Below, piece by piece: positions 35,301 through 46,708 of a stretch of 64,000 nucleotides of DNA (position 1 is the first letter of the stretch; each line of letters starts with the position of its first letter). This DNA is from Volutella citrinella (Eukaryota; Ascomycota; Sordariomycetes; Hypocreales; Nectriaceae). The translations under genes were made by a program, and so were the position numbers. Location of the stretch: the NCBI GenBank assembly GCA_034401135.1, contig JAWZSP010000007.1, positions 2,108,001-2,172,000 of the forward strand, written 5' to 3'. Below the pieces are notes generated by a model. That model was not told the origin of the DNA. It worked only from the letters and a program-made list of their open reading frames with translations, and ran no database searches.

Positions 35301-35688
35301 CAAATTTCATCATCATTTCACTGCCGTGGCCCGTCGCACAAGTGTACTGCGCCAACAGTTGTTGCCTTCGGCTTCACAGCGAACACTCTGCAGTCCCGAA
35401 GCTGGAGCGATGGCCGAGACCTTCATCGCTGCAGATGATTCCCGAAACCCGGACGTCTACGTGACCCGTTCAGAAAACGTTCAAGAACGGTCTGATAAGC
35501 ACCAAGAAAGCGATGTCGATTCGGAAGAACCCATGGATATTGTTGAAGACGTGTTTCGAGAAATGGGGGGCATTCTCGAGACATGGAACGTTGATGCCGA
35601 GCTGGACCAGGCTCGCAAAACTGGCACTGGCAGTCTGCAGTCGCTGCCCACGATGCCACAAAACCCTTGGGGAGATTCATCCTTCTAA
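32380..35688 (+). CDS. Unrecognised nuclear-type disordered protein with repeated [N/S/T]PW motifs
   Basis: I do not recognise a domain. One frame gives 1102 aa from ATG 32380; an ATG at 32419 (13 codons later, G at +4) is an equally possible start. The N-terminal 120 residues look ordered and conserved in style (DEILFEGSDDEDYD, RQLRYEAAGQRFLDGWVPRLL, GWVNPWQSK). A strongly basic segment near 185-210 (KRKAKGSEWLKKLAIKRRR) is a likely nuclear localisation signal. The rest is low-complexity Ser/Thr/Pro/Gln sequence with six [N/S/T]PW tripeptides at about residues 81, 758, 802, 890, 912 and 1095; the last is seven residues from the C-terminus (NPWGDSSF). An acidic segment near the end (EEPMDIVEDVFREMGGILE) may be a helix. 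It shares a divergent promoter with the Cdc11-like gene. Ordinary codon use argues for a real gene; no function is proposed. Confidence 0.82.
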   Translation: MQASLVKKQGACLMDGPIHGGTTCSQDEILFEGSDDEDYDCPATRQLRYEAAGQRFLDGWVPRLLTASLKGPFDKDSGWVNPWQSKHRTAKDFPEADTGAPRSGALALVKRRLSIPETVQDAVQDSLECLLPSPESLKQSSVTEGHPFLENDELAIVQEWRSNVCPHVPERNAFWVPTALEKSSARKRKAKGSEWLKKLAIKRRRTDSVEAGSIDTPIPDRFGLPAPTVVSTAESPRPERSSDGSPDRRPATRTPSGEPSVPYGSLHQISGHSGWGGHTSTASSTAQPDLVASEPQRPAPEARGKELNRSSSETAAMKAAATLSSPVSLRRIPRTLEGDTPCGSVSIHHHDQHKGHQPSLYLHSSPKITCVELADARESKATTTQPDLFDTSPTSDPLETQVDDSFCFKKRQKAVEHGQPKKQMAPSSDIDPDEGTWSGLSSEHTPEDSPHPPCTVKSASPEQEACVRIDDDQETTALSDLSSISSEVFEGFSVNDNESLQRNDIDSDTASGIADIPPASGVINFSDTIEPSLAGNQVWQQKAKAAATESDNGCAQIQSQLFAESEAQEQASTRGKVLGSDATNQEATVLESSADEHGSLSSVSCQQGVLPCVNSPNTMLSPSDGKPACFVPQASLATIARLAGQTVSLIHSTNETSISADASQSALVGCATTNIPSGNNCDAPSRSGGEPTPTHRVVGSTDRACASSTRDRDNDALSTTDVANTAASGPDARESVAKVGTHQEDIPADSPFPVSQQSPWAGSKLSQMAKLTMINPPDCAQQLVTPQRTKPDTSISSLEGQTPWVHSNGASPIVHQAHASNGAGSSRMPPLEELSSNIISSPRLSSQPPNAATPTPTGRATTPEPQFSVKSFASFLSPSPERNPKACKRSPWKLRREHLPGTQGGFASASHNPWQKDASQRRVSWAPLPHEIGALSSSVRAAEDGSPSSPTCRGRRASPPPATPPADLPTSEDAKFHHHFTAVARRTSVLRQQLLPSASQRTLCSPEAGAMAETFIAADDSRNPDVYVTRSENVQERSDKHQESDVDSEEPMDIVEDVFREMGGILETWNVDAELDQARKTGTGSLQSLPTMPQNPWGDSSF

Positions 35689-38600
35689 CGGATTTTGCGC
35701 ATATTACTATGTTTATTTTGATATTCTGATTTGGTTACATGGAACTTCGAGGAAGGACCATGTGGTCCATTGTTTGGCAAAGCTCCCTAGCGACTTTTTT
35801 TCAGGGAGCGGACCATGCATATGCCTTACCAACCCCTGGAGAAATGGAAATCGAGGCTTAGAGAAATGGTTATTGGCAAGCGTGCTCGGTTGGTATGTAT
35901 GCATAAAAATGTTCACATGAGACCTTGTGTCCAACAGGAGGAGTCCAAGGAGAGGAGGGGTATGTATTGTGAGCAGTCTTTGGCCTGGCGTTAGAAAGAT
36001 ACCTTGATATGCTTTACTCACCTGAATCAATAAGCGAGTGTGTCGAACATGCCAGAATTGTGCGGAATCGCTACCCGAGCCCTAATGCGCGCCCTGGTGT
36101 CATCTCACCTGCGATGGTTGCTTCTCGTGAACGGAGGTTGTCGGTGTGCGGCAGCTCCGGACTTTTTTCTTGGCCAGCAAGCCCATGAGCCCACAGGGGC
36201 CAGGCTGATTCGCCGGCTGGTAATGGATGGCATTGGATAACATTAGTTTCCATGCTTTCTTTGCCCAGACCAAATCACAGTGGAAAGCAAGGTACTTGGC
36301 TTCGAAGGACACAAAGCAAGGCGACACTCTTGTGCAGGCGCACGCCCCTCCTTATTCAATGTCGGTGTGGTAACATTAAAACAAGACCCAGATCCCGGAT
36401 CCTAGGAGCACATGGCTTCAATGGCGCCGCTCTGTGGACGAGGACCCGATGCCATGACAATGGGAGGCACCGGTGCGGTGAGGCTCTGCCATCCGGTATC
36501 CGGGCTACTTCCCCGGAGAGACGACGTCCATGTCAATCAAACAAAACTGATACGAAGCCGTTGTAGCACACAGGGGTTTCTCCATCCAGGGAATGATGTC
36601 CAGCGCAAGAAGCCGAGGAGACAAGGGGGTGTGGGCAAGCGTGATGGGAGGTGAAGCGCAGCGACCTGGGGTGGCTTGGCGAAGCAGAAATCTCGGGGTA
36701 GAGTCCCGACGGACGATTCTGATGGAACCACCCTATCCAGTGCTCTCTGAGAACATGATGCCTGCGTCAAAGGTACCGCCAGCTCGCGGGCCAAGTCGGC
36801 CGATGGCCAACGTAGCATCTTATCTCGCCATTTTGCCGCCATGAGTGTCTTTGCCGTCGGCGTGATTGACACGAATGCACCTGCCGGATCGCTCGAATAG
36901 GAGCTCTAGAGTCAATCACGCGCAACATGCTTCGAAGCTTATCGTTCGCCTCCAAGGCGGGGCTTCTGACGCAGTGAGACCAGAGGGTTGTGAAGTGGAT
37001 GAGAGGGTCAACAAAAGAGTCCGTTCACCAGAGAAAACTTTGATGGTCATGCCAGCTAAACTTTTGGCTCTGTTTTCTCTTCTGATGGGGGCGTATGAGG
37101 GAAGATTCCTCGATTGTGGGCTTCTGGCCCAGGCACTCGCACACGACATAGTGATCAATAGTGGCCTTTCCCCTGAATCGGGCTCAAGCCCAGGGCATCG
37201 TCATGTCTCACTCAACAAGGAGTTGAGAGCGCATTCATCCAAGGCCTTGCCTTGCATGGCAGGGGTGGCACGTCGACAACTCATGAGCCTAGAGTTGAAG
37301 CACGTTGTTGAGATAGAGACGGTCATTGGCTGTTGCGGCTCTGCAAAGTGCTAACCTGGGTAAGTCTGTGATAATGATGTCTCGCTAAAAAGTCGGGGTA
37401 AAAGAGAGGAGGCTGTGATTGGGCGAAGATGGCTTTATACCAGGTACAATGACATGGGGCCGATCAGCACAATGTTGTTATGTCGAGGAGTCAAGGCAAG
37501 GGACGAGTCGTCACTGGATGTGACTAGGATGTGAACGGGACGTCAATGCCAACAAGCCCTGCCAACAAGCCCCCTCGCCCGGTACAGGTTCCGGCTGGTG
37601 AGGCCACACTTTTGGCGCCCCAGGATCATCGTCAAGCATCTCGGAATGAGGTGGAGGTGCGAAGCGGAAGCTGCACCGGTGGGAGGTGTAGGGTAGGATC
37701 TCATGTTGGGCTCCCAATTGCTTTGGTCGTTGATGCGATGCGAAGGCAAGGCGAGAGCTAATTAATGACGCGTAATTCACGCCGATGGTGTCGCAATTAG
37801 TTGCGGGGAGTGTTGCTGTTGCGCATCCTAGGGGTATCGGGTTTATCGGCTAGGTGGGCGCGATCGTGTCAGGCTACCGAGTAGATTTAAAGTATATGCA
37901 TTCGCGTTGCATGTCACGGCATCCTCGGTAGAGTTCTGGTGTTGAAATGGGAACTAGGAACACGCCCTTGTCGGGTTATCGCAACGATCACCAGCAAAAG
38001 ATAGCAGGCACCGGGATACCTCGTAGGTGTGCAATGGCCGACGGATGGGGACAGCAGCGAATGAATGGATGGTTAGCAGGCTTACTCCACTGAGGTGAGC
38101 AAGAGGCGTTCCACATGCCATCGGTGAATTGTGCTTAAAGGGGGCGTTGGAAAAGCGAGGCGGCAGCCAGCTGGCCAGCCTGCAAGGAGGGTTACCCTCA
38201 TTTTGTTGCGGCGAAGGGAGCCCGGCGAAGGGAGCCATTCATTGAAAAGCGCGGGAGAACGTGTCAGTCGCGCCTGGTCGCATCAAGACATATGTGCTGG
38301 CCATGACGACAACACGGGTCACGGCGTCGCGGCCTGGAGGCGGACTGGATAATGGGCCCCTGAAGAAAGGCATAAATAATCATGGCAGTGTAAGAAGTGC
38401 GCAATGGCGTTTGGTCTCTTTCAGGCGAGCAGTGAGTGAGCGAGAAAGTTGGTTTCTGTGCTCGCCTCCAGGGCAGCCTCCTCGATAGGATTGGGCATGG
38501 GGTGGCGTCAGGGTAATGAAGCATCGGTGTGGTTGGGTTGTGCAATCGTCGTGCGACCGTATGCTGGACTGGCCAAATGCCTTGACGATTGGCGTCACAT

Positions 38601-41597
38601 GACGGCCCTGATCAGATGGGAAGTGCCAAGCTGAATCCGAGTGGGTTACTGCTATCTACAGTGCTACCTGCTGCACGCCGGCCCCGCCCCGCACCTGCGC
38701 CAAAGGGGACCGCCGGGGAGGCCGCCTGGACTGATGAGTCGACCATCAAACCTGGGGGTTTGGTAGATAAAACAGTGGTGATGACGTGATGACGATGCGA
38801 AATGGCTTCAGGCCGCGCCGGACTTGCGGCGTGGTGCTCCAACGTGCGCTTGTGTACTGGAAATTTGGTCAGCAGCGACGCCATGGCACCATAGCCTGCG
38901 TGGCACGTTGTTTTGACTCATTTACGGTGTCGTAGCCCGGACTGAAACATTGCCATAGTGCGCGCCTTGGGTCTTGAGTTTCGCGGTGCCTGAAGCTATG
39001 AGTTGGGCTAACGCTTTTGCCGACCGAGGAGCGAGCCAACATTGACAATTTCATGAGAGCTTGGTGCTAGGATTTGAGCGCCCGGTCCTGTCATGGACGG
39101 CTAGTATCCGTACCATTGGGCACAATCCAGACTTGCTAAGCAGCCTACGAATAATAGGCGGCCCCGGGAGTCTGTGGCGGGGTTGGCAAGTCGTAAACAC
39201 GGCATTGGGGCAGCCAATCATCGCCACCAATTGGACCTCGCTGCTGATAGTCGTGATTGAATCATGATTGCGGGTAAAAATAGCAGCGGGTTAGGTGTTT
39301 GTAGATTGCCCGTCAAGTGACGGAGGATGGCGAAGGAACACTTGCCCAGAATATTATGGGTCGGTGGACACTCCCGACTTGTCCGCGGCTGTTTTTGCGC
39401 GTTTCTCATGACAAGGTCGCGCAGGGGGGATCTGACGTCCTGCTACAGCCGTCTCAGCTAAGGAGCAGGGATGCAACTTGCAAGCGCGCGGACAGGCCGG
39501 GTGGCGGCAACCGGGTGTGATGCGTACCTGATTATTCGCAGGGCTGGCTCTCGTGTCATGTCATGAACAAGTCACGAACTTGCCATGGTGTGTCAGAAAA
39601 TAGCTATAGCTACTGCCATCATAAGATGAAATGCGCCGCTGATTGTTACATCTCCATTCCGCAAACATTGAATTGAAATCGTATGGAATCTTCGGCTTGA
39701 GTCCAAACCTATTCTACCTCAGTACTTGCTCGGTGACACAAAACGATCAACGGAGGGTTTGCCCCTGGCGAAGGCGATCGCGCAGGTGTGTGGGACTGCA
39801 CATAATTGCCTTTCTTCCTCTTGACGCTGCAAACCTTCATTCACATTGCACGTGGTGGTGCGTGCGGTGACGACTGAATCCTTGAAAGGTAGTAGCCAGA
39901 TGCAGCGCAGGTGTGCATCACGTGGCCATGGTCACCAGCCTTGCTTTCCAATCCATCTTGCCTCCTGGTCGGTGTCTGAGGCCGGGTGCACGCGAAATGC
40001 AGAGGCTGTTGATGGCCACTGAGACCTTTGCTCGTGATGTGCAGGGAACTTGCCACAGTTGGATGTCGGCTGGTCCACGGTGCTTCAATCCTGGTCACAC
40101 CCACGTGGTGGCATCACCTAGGTGTAGGTCAACCCACAACCTAGGCTTACACACAGAAAACACTATTGTCTCGTTTGAATCAAGTGAGACCAGAAGATTG
40201 GTTTATTGTGATTCTGTGGAAAGGTGTTCACAAGATCTGCTTGTTCCTTCCAAGCTATCGACTTATCTATCACACCGTGGAGCAAACAGTGGGTCGGTCT
40301 TGCCATCACTCCCAGTACTGGTACTTAAGGTAGCTGTAGTAAGTATCATCGTACCTTACCTTAGTATTCACCATGGAAGGCCGCATGCGGTCGACCAGGC
40401 AATTGTTCAGCAAGGAGATCCAGGATTAGTATTCCGTAACTTCGGAGGCCCTTCTTCTGTTGCACTCATGCTACGGCACAAGGTTATTGGCGATATGCGT
40501 GCCAGGCGGTCTAGTCAAGACATGGGATATGTGATTGAAACGAGCGGTGGCTGGATCGACCAGTTCTCAGGTCAACGAAGATGCCGTTAGTCACTTTGTT
40601 TCGCTGTCCCCCAGATCTCCCTTTTCTCCTGCTCCATCGGTATTCCATTGTGTTACCGCTACATTGGTTGCTATTCACTAGGTTAATTGGCTGTCTGACA
40701 TCTGAGCAGATACGTATCAGGGTGTACCATCACCCTGGCATATGATCCACCTCCCAGTCAGTGGGGAGCTGAGATCCATACCTCCCATCATGATCCATCT
40801 GTACTCCTGAAGGGCTGGCCAAGTATACGTAAATATGACGGACATGTATAGTAGGATATAGGAGTTCTTCCTTTGGCAATTCTTACCTACTAGCGAAAGG
40901 TTCAGATTCTGACTGGTTGGAATCCTAAAGCAGCCCGGGAGGCCGAAACGCCCGTCCACCGAAGCAGTCCAAGATTCCATCGGGGGCTGGGGCCAGGCGT
41001 GCTTTGCAACCTGGAACGCTGTTGACTGAGAGGTAGCCACTAGAACCCCGCGAATGGCCCCTGTGGTCTGGCGCTCGGCTCCATTCGCATGCATGGGAGC
41101 ACTGGGATGGAGCGCTGCTGCGCCTCCGTCCCACCAGCTCATAATAGCTGGCTCAGGCGCCTGGGCTGGCTCGGGCCAGCGCCTGGCCCAGGATGCGGGG
41201 CGACTGATCAGGGAGCCTCGAGTGCCCGCTCGCTGTTCCTATCTGCCGGTGCTTCTGCGACCCGTGCTGAAGCCCCGGCCCTACAGGCGGCAGACCGACT
41301 CTTGCGTGCACCCCCTCCCTCCCGGCACTTTAAACCCCCCTCCGAACCCAGATGCCCGCCAGTTACAGGGCCTCCAGGGCATTGTGGGTGCCAGCCCCAG
41401 GTCGGGCCCTTTTTTGCTGTTGGGTTTCTCTCGGCCCCAGATAGCGCATCTCCCACAATCCACCCACCACATCTACGAATCATTCCTGCCACGCCCGCAC
41501 TCCGGTCCCAGCCCAACCCATCCCATCCTTCTGGCCTCATTTGCTCGACACGTCCTCGCAACCTCCAAGCAGCCTTGCGGTGCCAGATGTCCTCCTC
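35689..41597. other. 5.9-kb gene-poor region upstream of KCS1
   Basis: No supported gene. The longest frame (39913-40590, plus, ATG at 39928) has a random-looking composition and no recognisable domain. Small features are AGGTA/TACCT motifs at 40320-40365 with opposed arms, a short GTCTC...GAGAC inverted repeat at about 40169-40191, and C-rich sequence at 38680-38710. The last 500 bases (about 41100-41597) are rich in CCC and CT tracts and probably hold the KCS1 promoter and leader. Confidence 0.55.
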
Positions 41598-41649
41598 ATG
41601 TCCAGCCTGCATTCCCCGACCGGAAATGCCGCACCCGCTGCAACGGTGA
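41587..41649 (+). promoter_or_regulatory. Overlapping upstream ORF at the KCS1 start
   Basis: An ATG at 41587 opens a 20-codon frame ending at 41649, overlapping the proposed KCS1 start (41598) in another frame. Its -3 base is C, so initiation would be leaky. It matters only if the mRNA starts upstream of 41587, which is not known. Confidence 0.35.
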
Positions 41650-44600
41650 GCACGCCCTCCCAGCATCCGCCACCCCCCCCAGAGGCGTCTGGCCATCAAC
41701 AGTTGCAAGCCCCCACGAGTGCCTCTGCCACTGCCGCTCCCGCGCCAGTCTCCTCGCCGCCACCCGTTCCAACATCTGGCTACGATGTCAAGGATCCTGC
41801 CCAGGACTCTAGTAGTACGGATCGCAATAAGAAGCCTCGTCCCCCCGGTCCCCTCCCCATCCAGCCTGGTCCATCCCTCTTGACACAGGCTCTCGCCTCC
41901 GCCCGAGGCATCTCCAACAGCGCAAATAACAACAGCGCTGGCAGCATCCTCAAGTCGCCTCCTCTTGCAGGCCAGTCTCGCGGTGCCATATCGCCCGTCT
42001 CTCCTACGACACCCTCCCCGAACCCACACCCAATTGCGATTCCTGTGTCGGCGCAACCCGACCAGGAATATCTCCCGGAACCTCTCATCAATTCGCTTCC
42101 CCACGATGTCCTCGCGCAGAGCGGCAACCCCCGGCCGCTGACAGGATCTCATACTTCACCTGCCAACATGGCCGCCTCGACAGCGGTCACAACTGTGGCG
42201 GCTCCCATGAGGGAGGTCGCAAGCGTGCCCTCTTCCTTCAGCCATTCCGCTTTAGCTAGCCTTCGGGACGCTCGTGTCCCTCGCGATCTTATCGACATCC
42301 CCCCAGACCGACCTTCGACCTCTCTCGATATCGAGCGACGACCCGCCGATTCAGCCAACCTTCGCACGATCCCAATCCGAACCAGCCATGATGATTCGTC
42401 CACACCATCCCAAATAGACTACTTAGGGCTGCATTCTCCCACCACGCCCACACGGCGCGACGGTAATTCGAGCAATGACCGACGGCAGGTCCTATGGTCC
42501 AAATCTCCCCATTGGGCAAACATGGGACCCGAGATGACTGAGAAGATTTGGTCTATCGGCTCTGGCGACGGCCATGATGAGGATGGTTTGGTAGAAAAGT
42601 CAGTCGCCGAGGCGATGGCAGGGGTCGAACCCAATGCTAGGAGTCGAAAGGCCAGCTACAGCCTGCGCTTCTTCAAGGAAGGCCTTCCAGTGGAACAGAG
42701 TTCCCGACGGAGGGAACCCAAGCACGGCTCTAAAGATTCTGTGGTGCCTGCTGCTGATGAAGCAACCCAAGACAAGTCCCAACCCCGGGTTAATGGCCAT
42801 TCACACGCGCCGTCGAAAGCGCCCGCCGCAGTTCGACTTCAGCATGATGACCAAGGCCGCACTGCCCAGTTTCCTCCTCCAACCAAGATCACCGAGCCGG
42901 AGCCGCCCGTCCAAAGTACCCCGCCCCATGGCGACCTCTTCACACTTTCCTCTGCCAGCCCTTCAAACAGCAAGGAGCAGACGGTACCAACGGAGCAGCC
43001 CAAATCCATCACTAGCCCCCATGATGACGGTCATGCTGTGGCGAAACCTGCCCCAACAAAGCTGGAACTTGCAACCGATGTCGACAAAAGAGTGGAGGCC
43101 AGGCGGCAATCGGGTGACAGCACTGGCACCGAGGCGGGAGGCTCTACTGAGTATGGGGAGGCTGAAGAATCAGGCGAGGAGAAGATCTCGTCGGCTGTCT
43201 TTCTGCCTCATCAAGAGTTGAACGATTCGTGCGTAGACGACCCGAACCGGCCACCCGTTCCTGCACCACAGCCGAGGCCGCTACCCCAGATCAAGACGCA
43301 GCCGTGGCTTGTCAAGGCCGACGAGCCCGAGCCTGAGATCCAGGAGAAAGACGAGCCCCCATATGCTCTCTCTCGCCGGCCATCCCGCGAGGCTCTGCCT
43401 CCCAGATGTGCAGAGCCCGTCATTGAAAAGCAGGTCGGGTTGCTCAACGTGGCCGTGGAGGATGAGCTTGAAGTGAAACCAGTTGTGGATGACCAGGCAC
43501 CCGTGCCCGTGACTGCATATGAAGATCATGTCCATGAACACCAGCATTACAATCCAGAGCCCCTTGAAGCCATCGAACTCATTCCGTATAAGCACCAAGT
43601 CGGAGGCCACACTACCTTGTGGCGTTTCTCTCGCAGAGCCGTCTGTAAGCAACTCAACAACAGGGAGAACGAGTTTTACGAGACGATTGAGAGATACCAC
43701 CGTGAATTGCTTCCCTTTTTACCTCGGTATGTTTGCTCAACTTCTGGGTTCATTTTGCAGCCGTCCATTGCCTTGTTTGGCAGAGGAGTCCAGTGGCTAT
43801 TGGACCAACAGGTTTCAAATGTCTCAGGAGCGCTAATATGTGGCTTGCAGGTACATTGGCGTCTTGAACGTGACTTTTCAGAAGCAAGCACGCCGGAAAA
43901 GCTCCTCGAAAAAAGATGATGCAGCGGCGGCAGAACGGAAGAAGGCACAAGAGTTGACTGCAAATGGAGCAAATGGCCAAAGCCAGGGCCGTCGAACGGG
44001 AGCAAACCACGGCAGGGTAATCAGCCAATCCTTGGTCAACGCAAACATACCCATCCCTACGGTCACATTCGATGACAACCGGCACATTTTGCCGCGTAAT
44101 CTACTTCAGCCATCTCCTGCGCCAGAATCCCTACGACGGCGAAGCCTCTCCGGCACCAAGGCCGTCGCTGGGCCTCCGCAGTCGAAGCCCCTCATCCGGC
44201 CACCTCTGGAAGAACGGCCGAATAGCTGGGGAGCGACAACAGTGAACAAGCGACTGCGCAATGAGGTATTCAACGATGCTTTCCTGAAAGAGCCTGTGGA
44301 AGTGCAGCGCCACCGACGCCCACACCAGCGGTCTATCCCAAGACCCACTCTGCAACGTTTGTTGAGAACAACTAATTCCGATCCAAACCTTTTAGCTTCA
44401 GGACTGGAAGAAGATTCCAAGTCGAACAGCGAGGCCATGAAGATCGCTCACCAGAGCCTGTCGCACAGCGACCATGGCCCAACTGTGGACTTCGTGCAAT
44501 CCGATACGGAGCAACAACCTGAACAAAATGAAGTCAAGGACGTAACCGGCACGAGTGCACCAGAGCCCGAAACTTTCGTTGTCAACAGTTTGTCTACGCG

Positions 44601-45717
44601 GAAGAAGCGACGGTATTCTGCCGGCGGCCTGCGGCGGAAGCCCCACGACGTGAGAGAGGATCGAGGCAATTTGAAGTATTTCGAGGAGGCCGATGACGCA
44701 GGCTACAAAGGCGATCACGAAGAAGACGGTACGGTTCAAGGCTCTAATGGATCAACGAGTACGCCGGCCGAACAGGCGCCGGACGCCAATGACTTGACTG
44801 AACCCAATTCCCAACCCCCAGAGCTGAGCGTCGACGCCATGCAACCCAACGACGTCTCCGCCCTGATGAGCCCAGAAATGGAATTCAGAAAAATCCCACG
44901 CCCCATCAACCCGAAAGAGGCAAAAACCCAACGCGATCGTGTCGAATACTTTCTGCTTCTCGAGGATTTGACTGCGGGCATGAAACGACCATGCATGATG
45001 GATCTCAAAATGGGCACCCGCCAGTATGGAGTCGAAGCTTCTCCAAAGAAGCAAAAATCTCAGCACGAAAAGTGCCGGACCACTACATCGGCAGAGCTTG
45101 GTGTTCGCATTTGCGGCTTGCAAGTGTGGAACGCCAAGACGGGGACATATGATTTCCAAGACAAGTACTACGGCCGCAAACTGAAAGCCGGCCAGGAATT
45201 CCAAGGGGCGCTTCAAAGATTCCTCTATAACGGCGTCGACCCCCACAGTATCTTGCGCCATATTCCTGTCGTTCTGAAGAAACTGGCTCAGCTAGAGCAG
45301 ATTGTGCGCGGCTTGCGTGGCTACAGGTTTTACGCCGCTAGCCTGTTGATGTTTTACGACGGCGATGTTTCAGGCGAGGATGGCTATGAGACTACCTACG
45401 ATTCTACCACAGACTTTGCGACAGACACGGAAGAAGCTTCTCGGAGAAGGAGGAAGAATAAGCGGGAGATTGATTTCAAGATTGCCGACTTTGCCAACAG
45501 CGTCACACCGTACGACAAGGTCGAGGATAAGCCTTGCCCACCACAACACCCCGATCAATCCGACGGAGGATTCCTCCACGGATTACGCAGCCTGCAGAAA
45601 TACTTTCTTCAGATCCAGCGAGATGTGAGAGAAGATCTGGGACTGGATCCTCGCGGTCGATTTTCACGTCCCGTCGAGTTCTCCGACGATGACTACCAAG
45701 GCTCAATCAGCGCTTGA
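41598..45717 (+). CDS. KCS1: Inositol hexakisphosphate kinase (Kcs1/IP6K)
   Basis: Makes the inositol pyrophosphate 5-InsP7 from InsP6 (known for Kcs1), a regulator of phosphate homeostasis, vacuoles and chromatin. Exons 41598-43726 and 43851-45717 give 1331 aa; the 124-nt intron splits an Arg codon and the join reads [16 protein letters not shown]. The kinase begins near residue 670 ([29 protein letters not shown]). It contains the IPK signature PCMMDLKMG with P1090, D1094, K1096 and G1098, then CGLQVWN, the SLL segment [12 protein letters not shown] and the metal-binding IADFANS near the end. The N-terminal 650 residues and a region after the intron (about 720-1050) are disordered. The start is the first in-frame ATG after a stretch open only through non-ATG codons. 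The C-terminal catalytic motifs make the family certain. Confidence 0.95.
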
Positions 45718-46708
45718 TCTGATCTGACCACCACCACTGATGTCATTTATTGACTTTTTTTCACTTCCTTTTCTGCTGGTCGCACTGATGCTTTGGGGTT
45801 GATATATCTGCTTCGCCTCGGGCTTGATGTGCCAAGTACAGCCTTTGTTTTGATGTTTTATTCTTATTCCTTTATGTTACCGGATATATCTTTCAACGCG
45901 CCCGATGCGGAGTCAGAAGGATGGCTCTTGGTAGGCCAATGAGCCCCAGAGGGCAGCTTTTGTGGCAGCCCGTCCATGGACATATTAATTTCCTTCTCAC
46001 TCGGAACATACCCTGCATCGAATTCGGCGTCATGACTTACGGAGGAGGTTCCCCATCCGATCATGGTTGGGTAGTAAGGAGTTTGGAATAAGGCCAGTCT
46101 CGATTTCCGCCAGGATTGTCTTTTTTTCCCCCGTTTTCATGCAATACCCTCTGAGCGAATCTGCTCCTCGGAGGATTTTCTTCTTGTTCAGGGAGTCGGT
46201 CTTGTATTTATGGACTTCTTGGGGTACATGGCTTTGGACAGAATGATGATGACGGCTCTAAAACTCAGTCTTGTGTGTTTATATATATGGGTGGTTTGGG
46301 ACGGGAAGCAGCAGCTCCCAGGAAGGGATTTAGACCGTTAGAGAAAATGCCACGACTGGGTTCACAATCCCAACACATATTGTCGTCATCTGGATTTTCG
46401 TCCATGTGAAACTGATGAATTCTGTCATGATGGGTGACAACGCCATGTGCCCGCTTGATGTTGGTTGGCCAGGAGCTTATTAACGCCTATCAGCTTGCAG
46501 GGGCCGCCACCAGCCTCTCGCAAACAAGTTCAACTTCCCATTCCCCTCCACCATCACTTATTACTCCTCATCTTGTTGGCAGCAATTGAATATCAAGCAT
46601 AGCCCCATGTGGGAAAACAACACCCTTTAGACTTCTAAAGGCACATCGATTCCCTAGGCCTTTATCTTCGAGGTATCCTTTTCTGAGTGGGTGTTACCAG
46701 CCAGCGCC
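45718..46708. other. Intergenic region, KCS1 3' end and FAD-oxidoreductase promoter
   Basis: No gene was recognised. AT-rich sequence with T-runs (45756, 46122) follows KCS1. A TATATATATG string at about 46279-46290 and a C/T-rich stretch at 46525-46575 lie upstream of the oxidoreductase start. Confidence 0.55.

Noticed and set aside
39913..40590. Plus-strand frame of about 220 codons in the KCS1 upstream region
   Set aside because: It has random-looking composition, no domain and poor start context; such a length is expected by chance in 5.9 kb of about 50% GC.
41208..42152. 314-codon antisense frame over the KCS1 5' end
   Set aside because: It comes from the low-complexity Pro/Ser/Ala coding sequence on the other strand; no family features.
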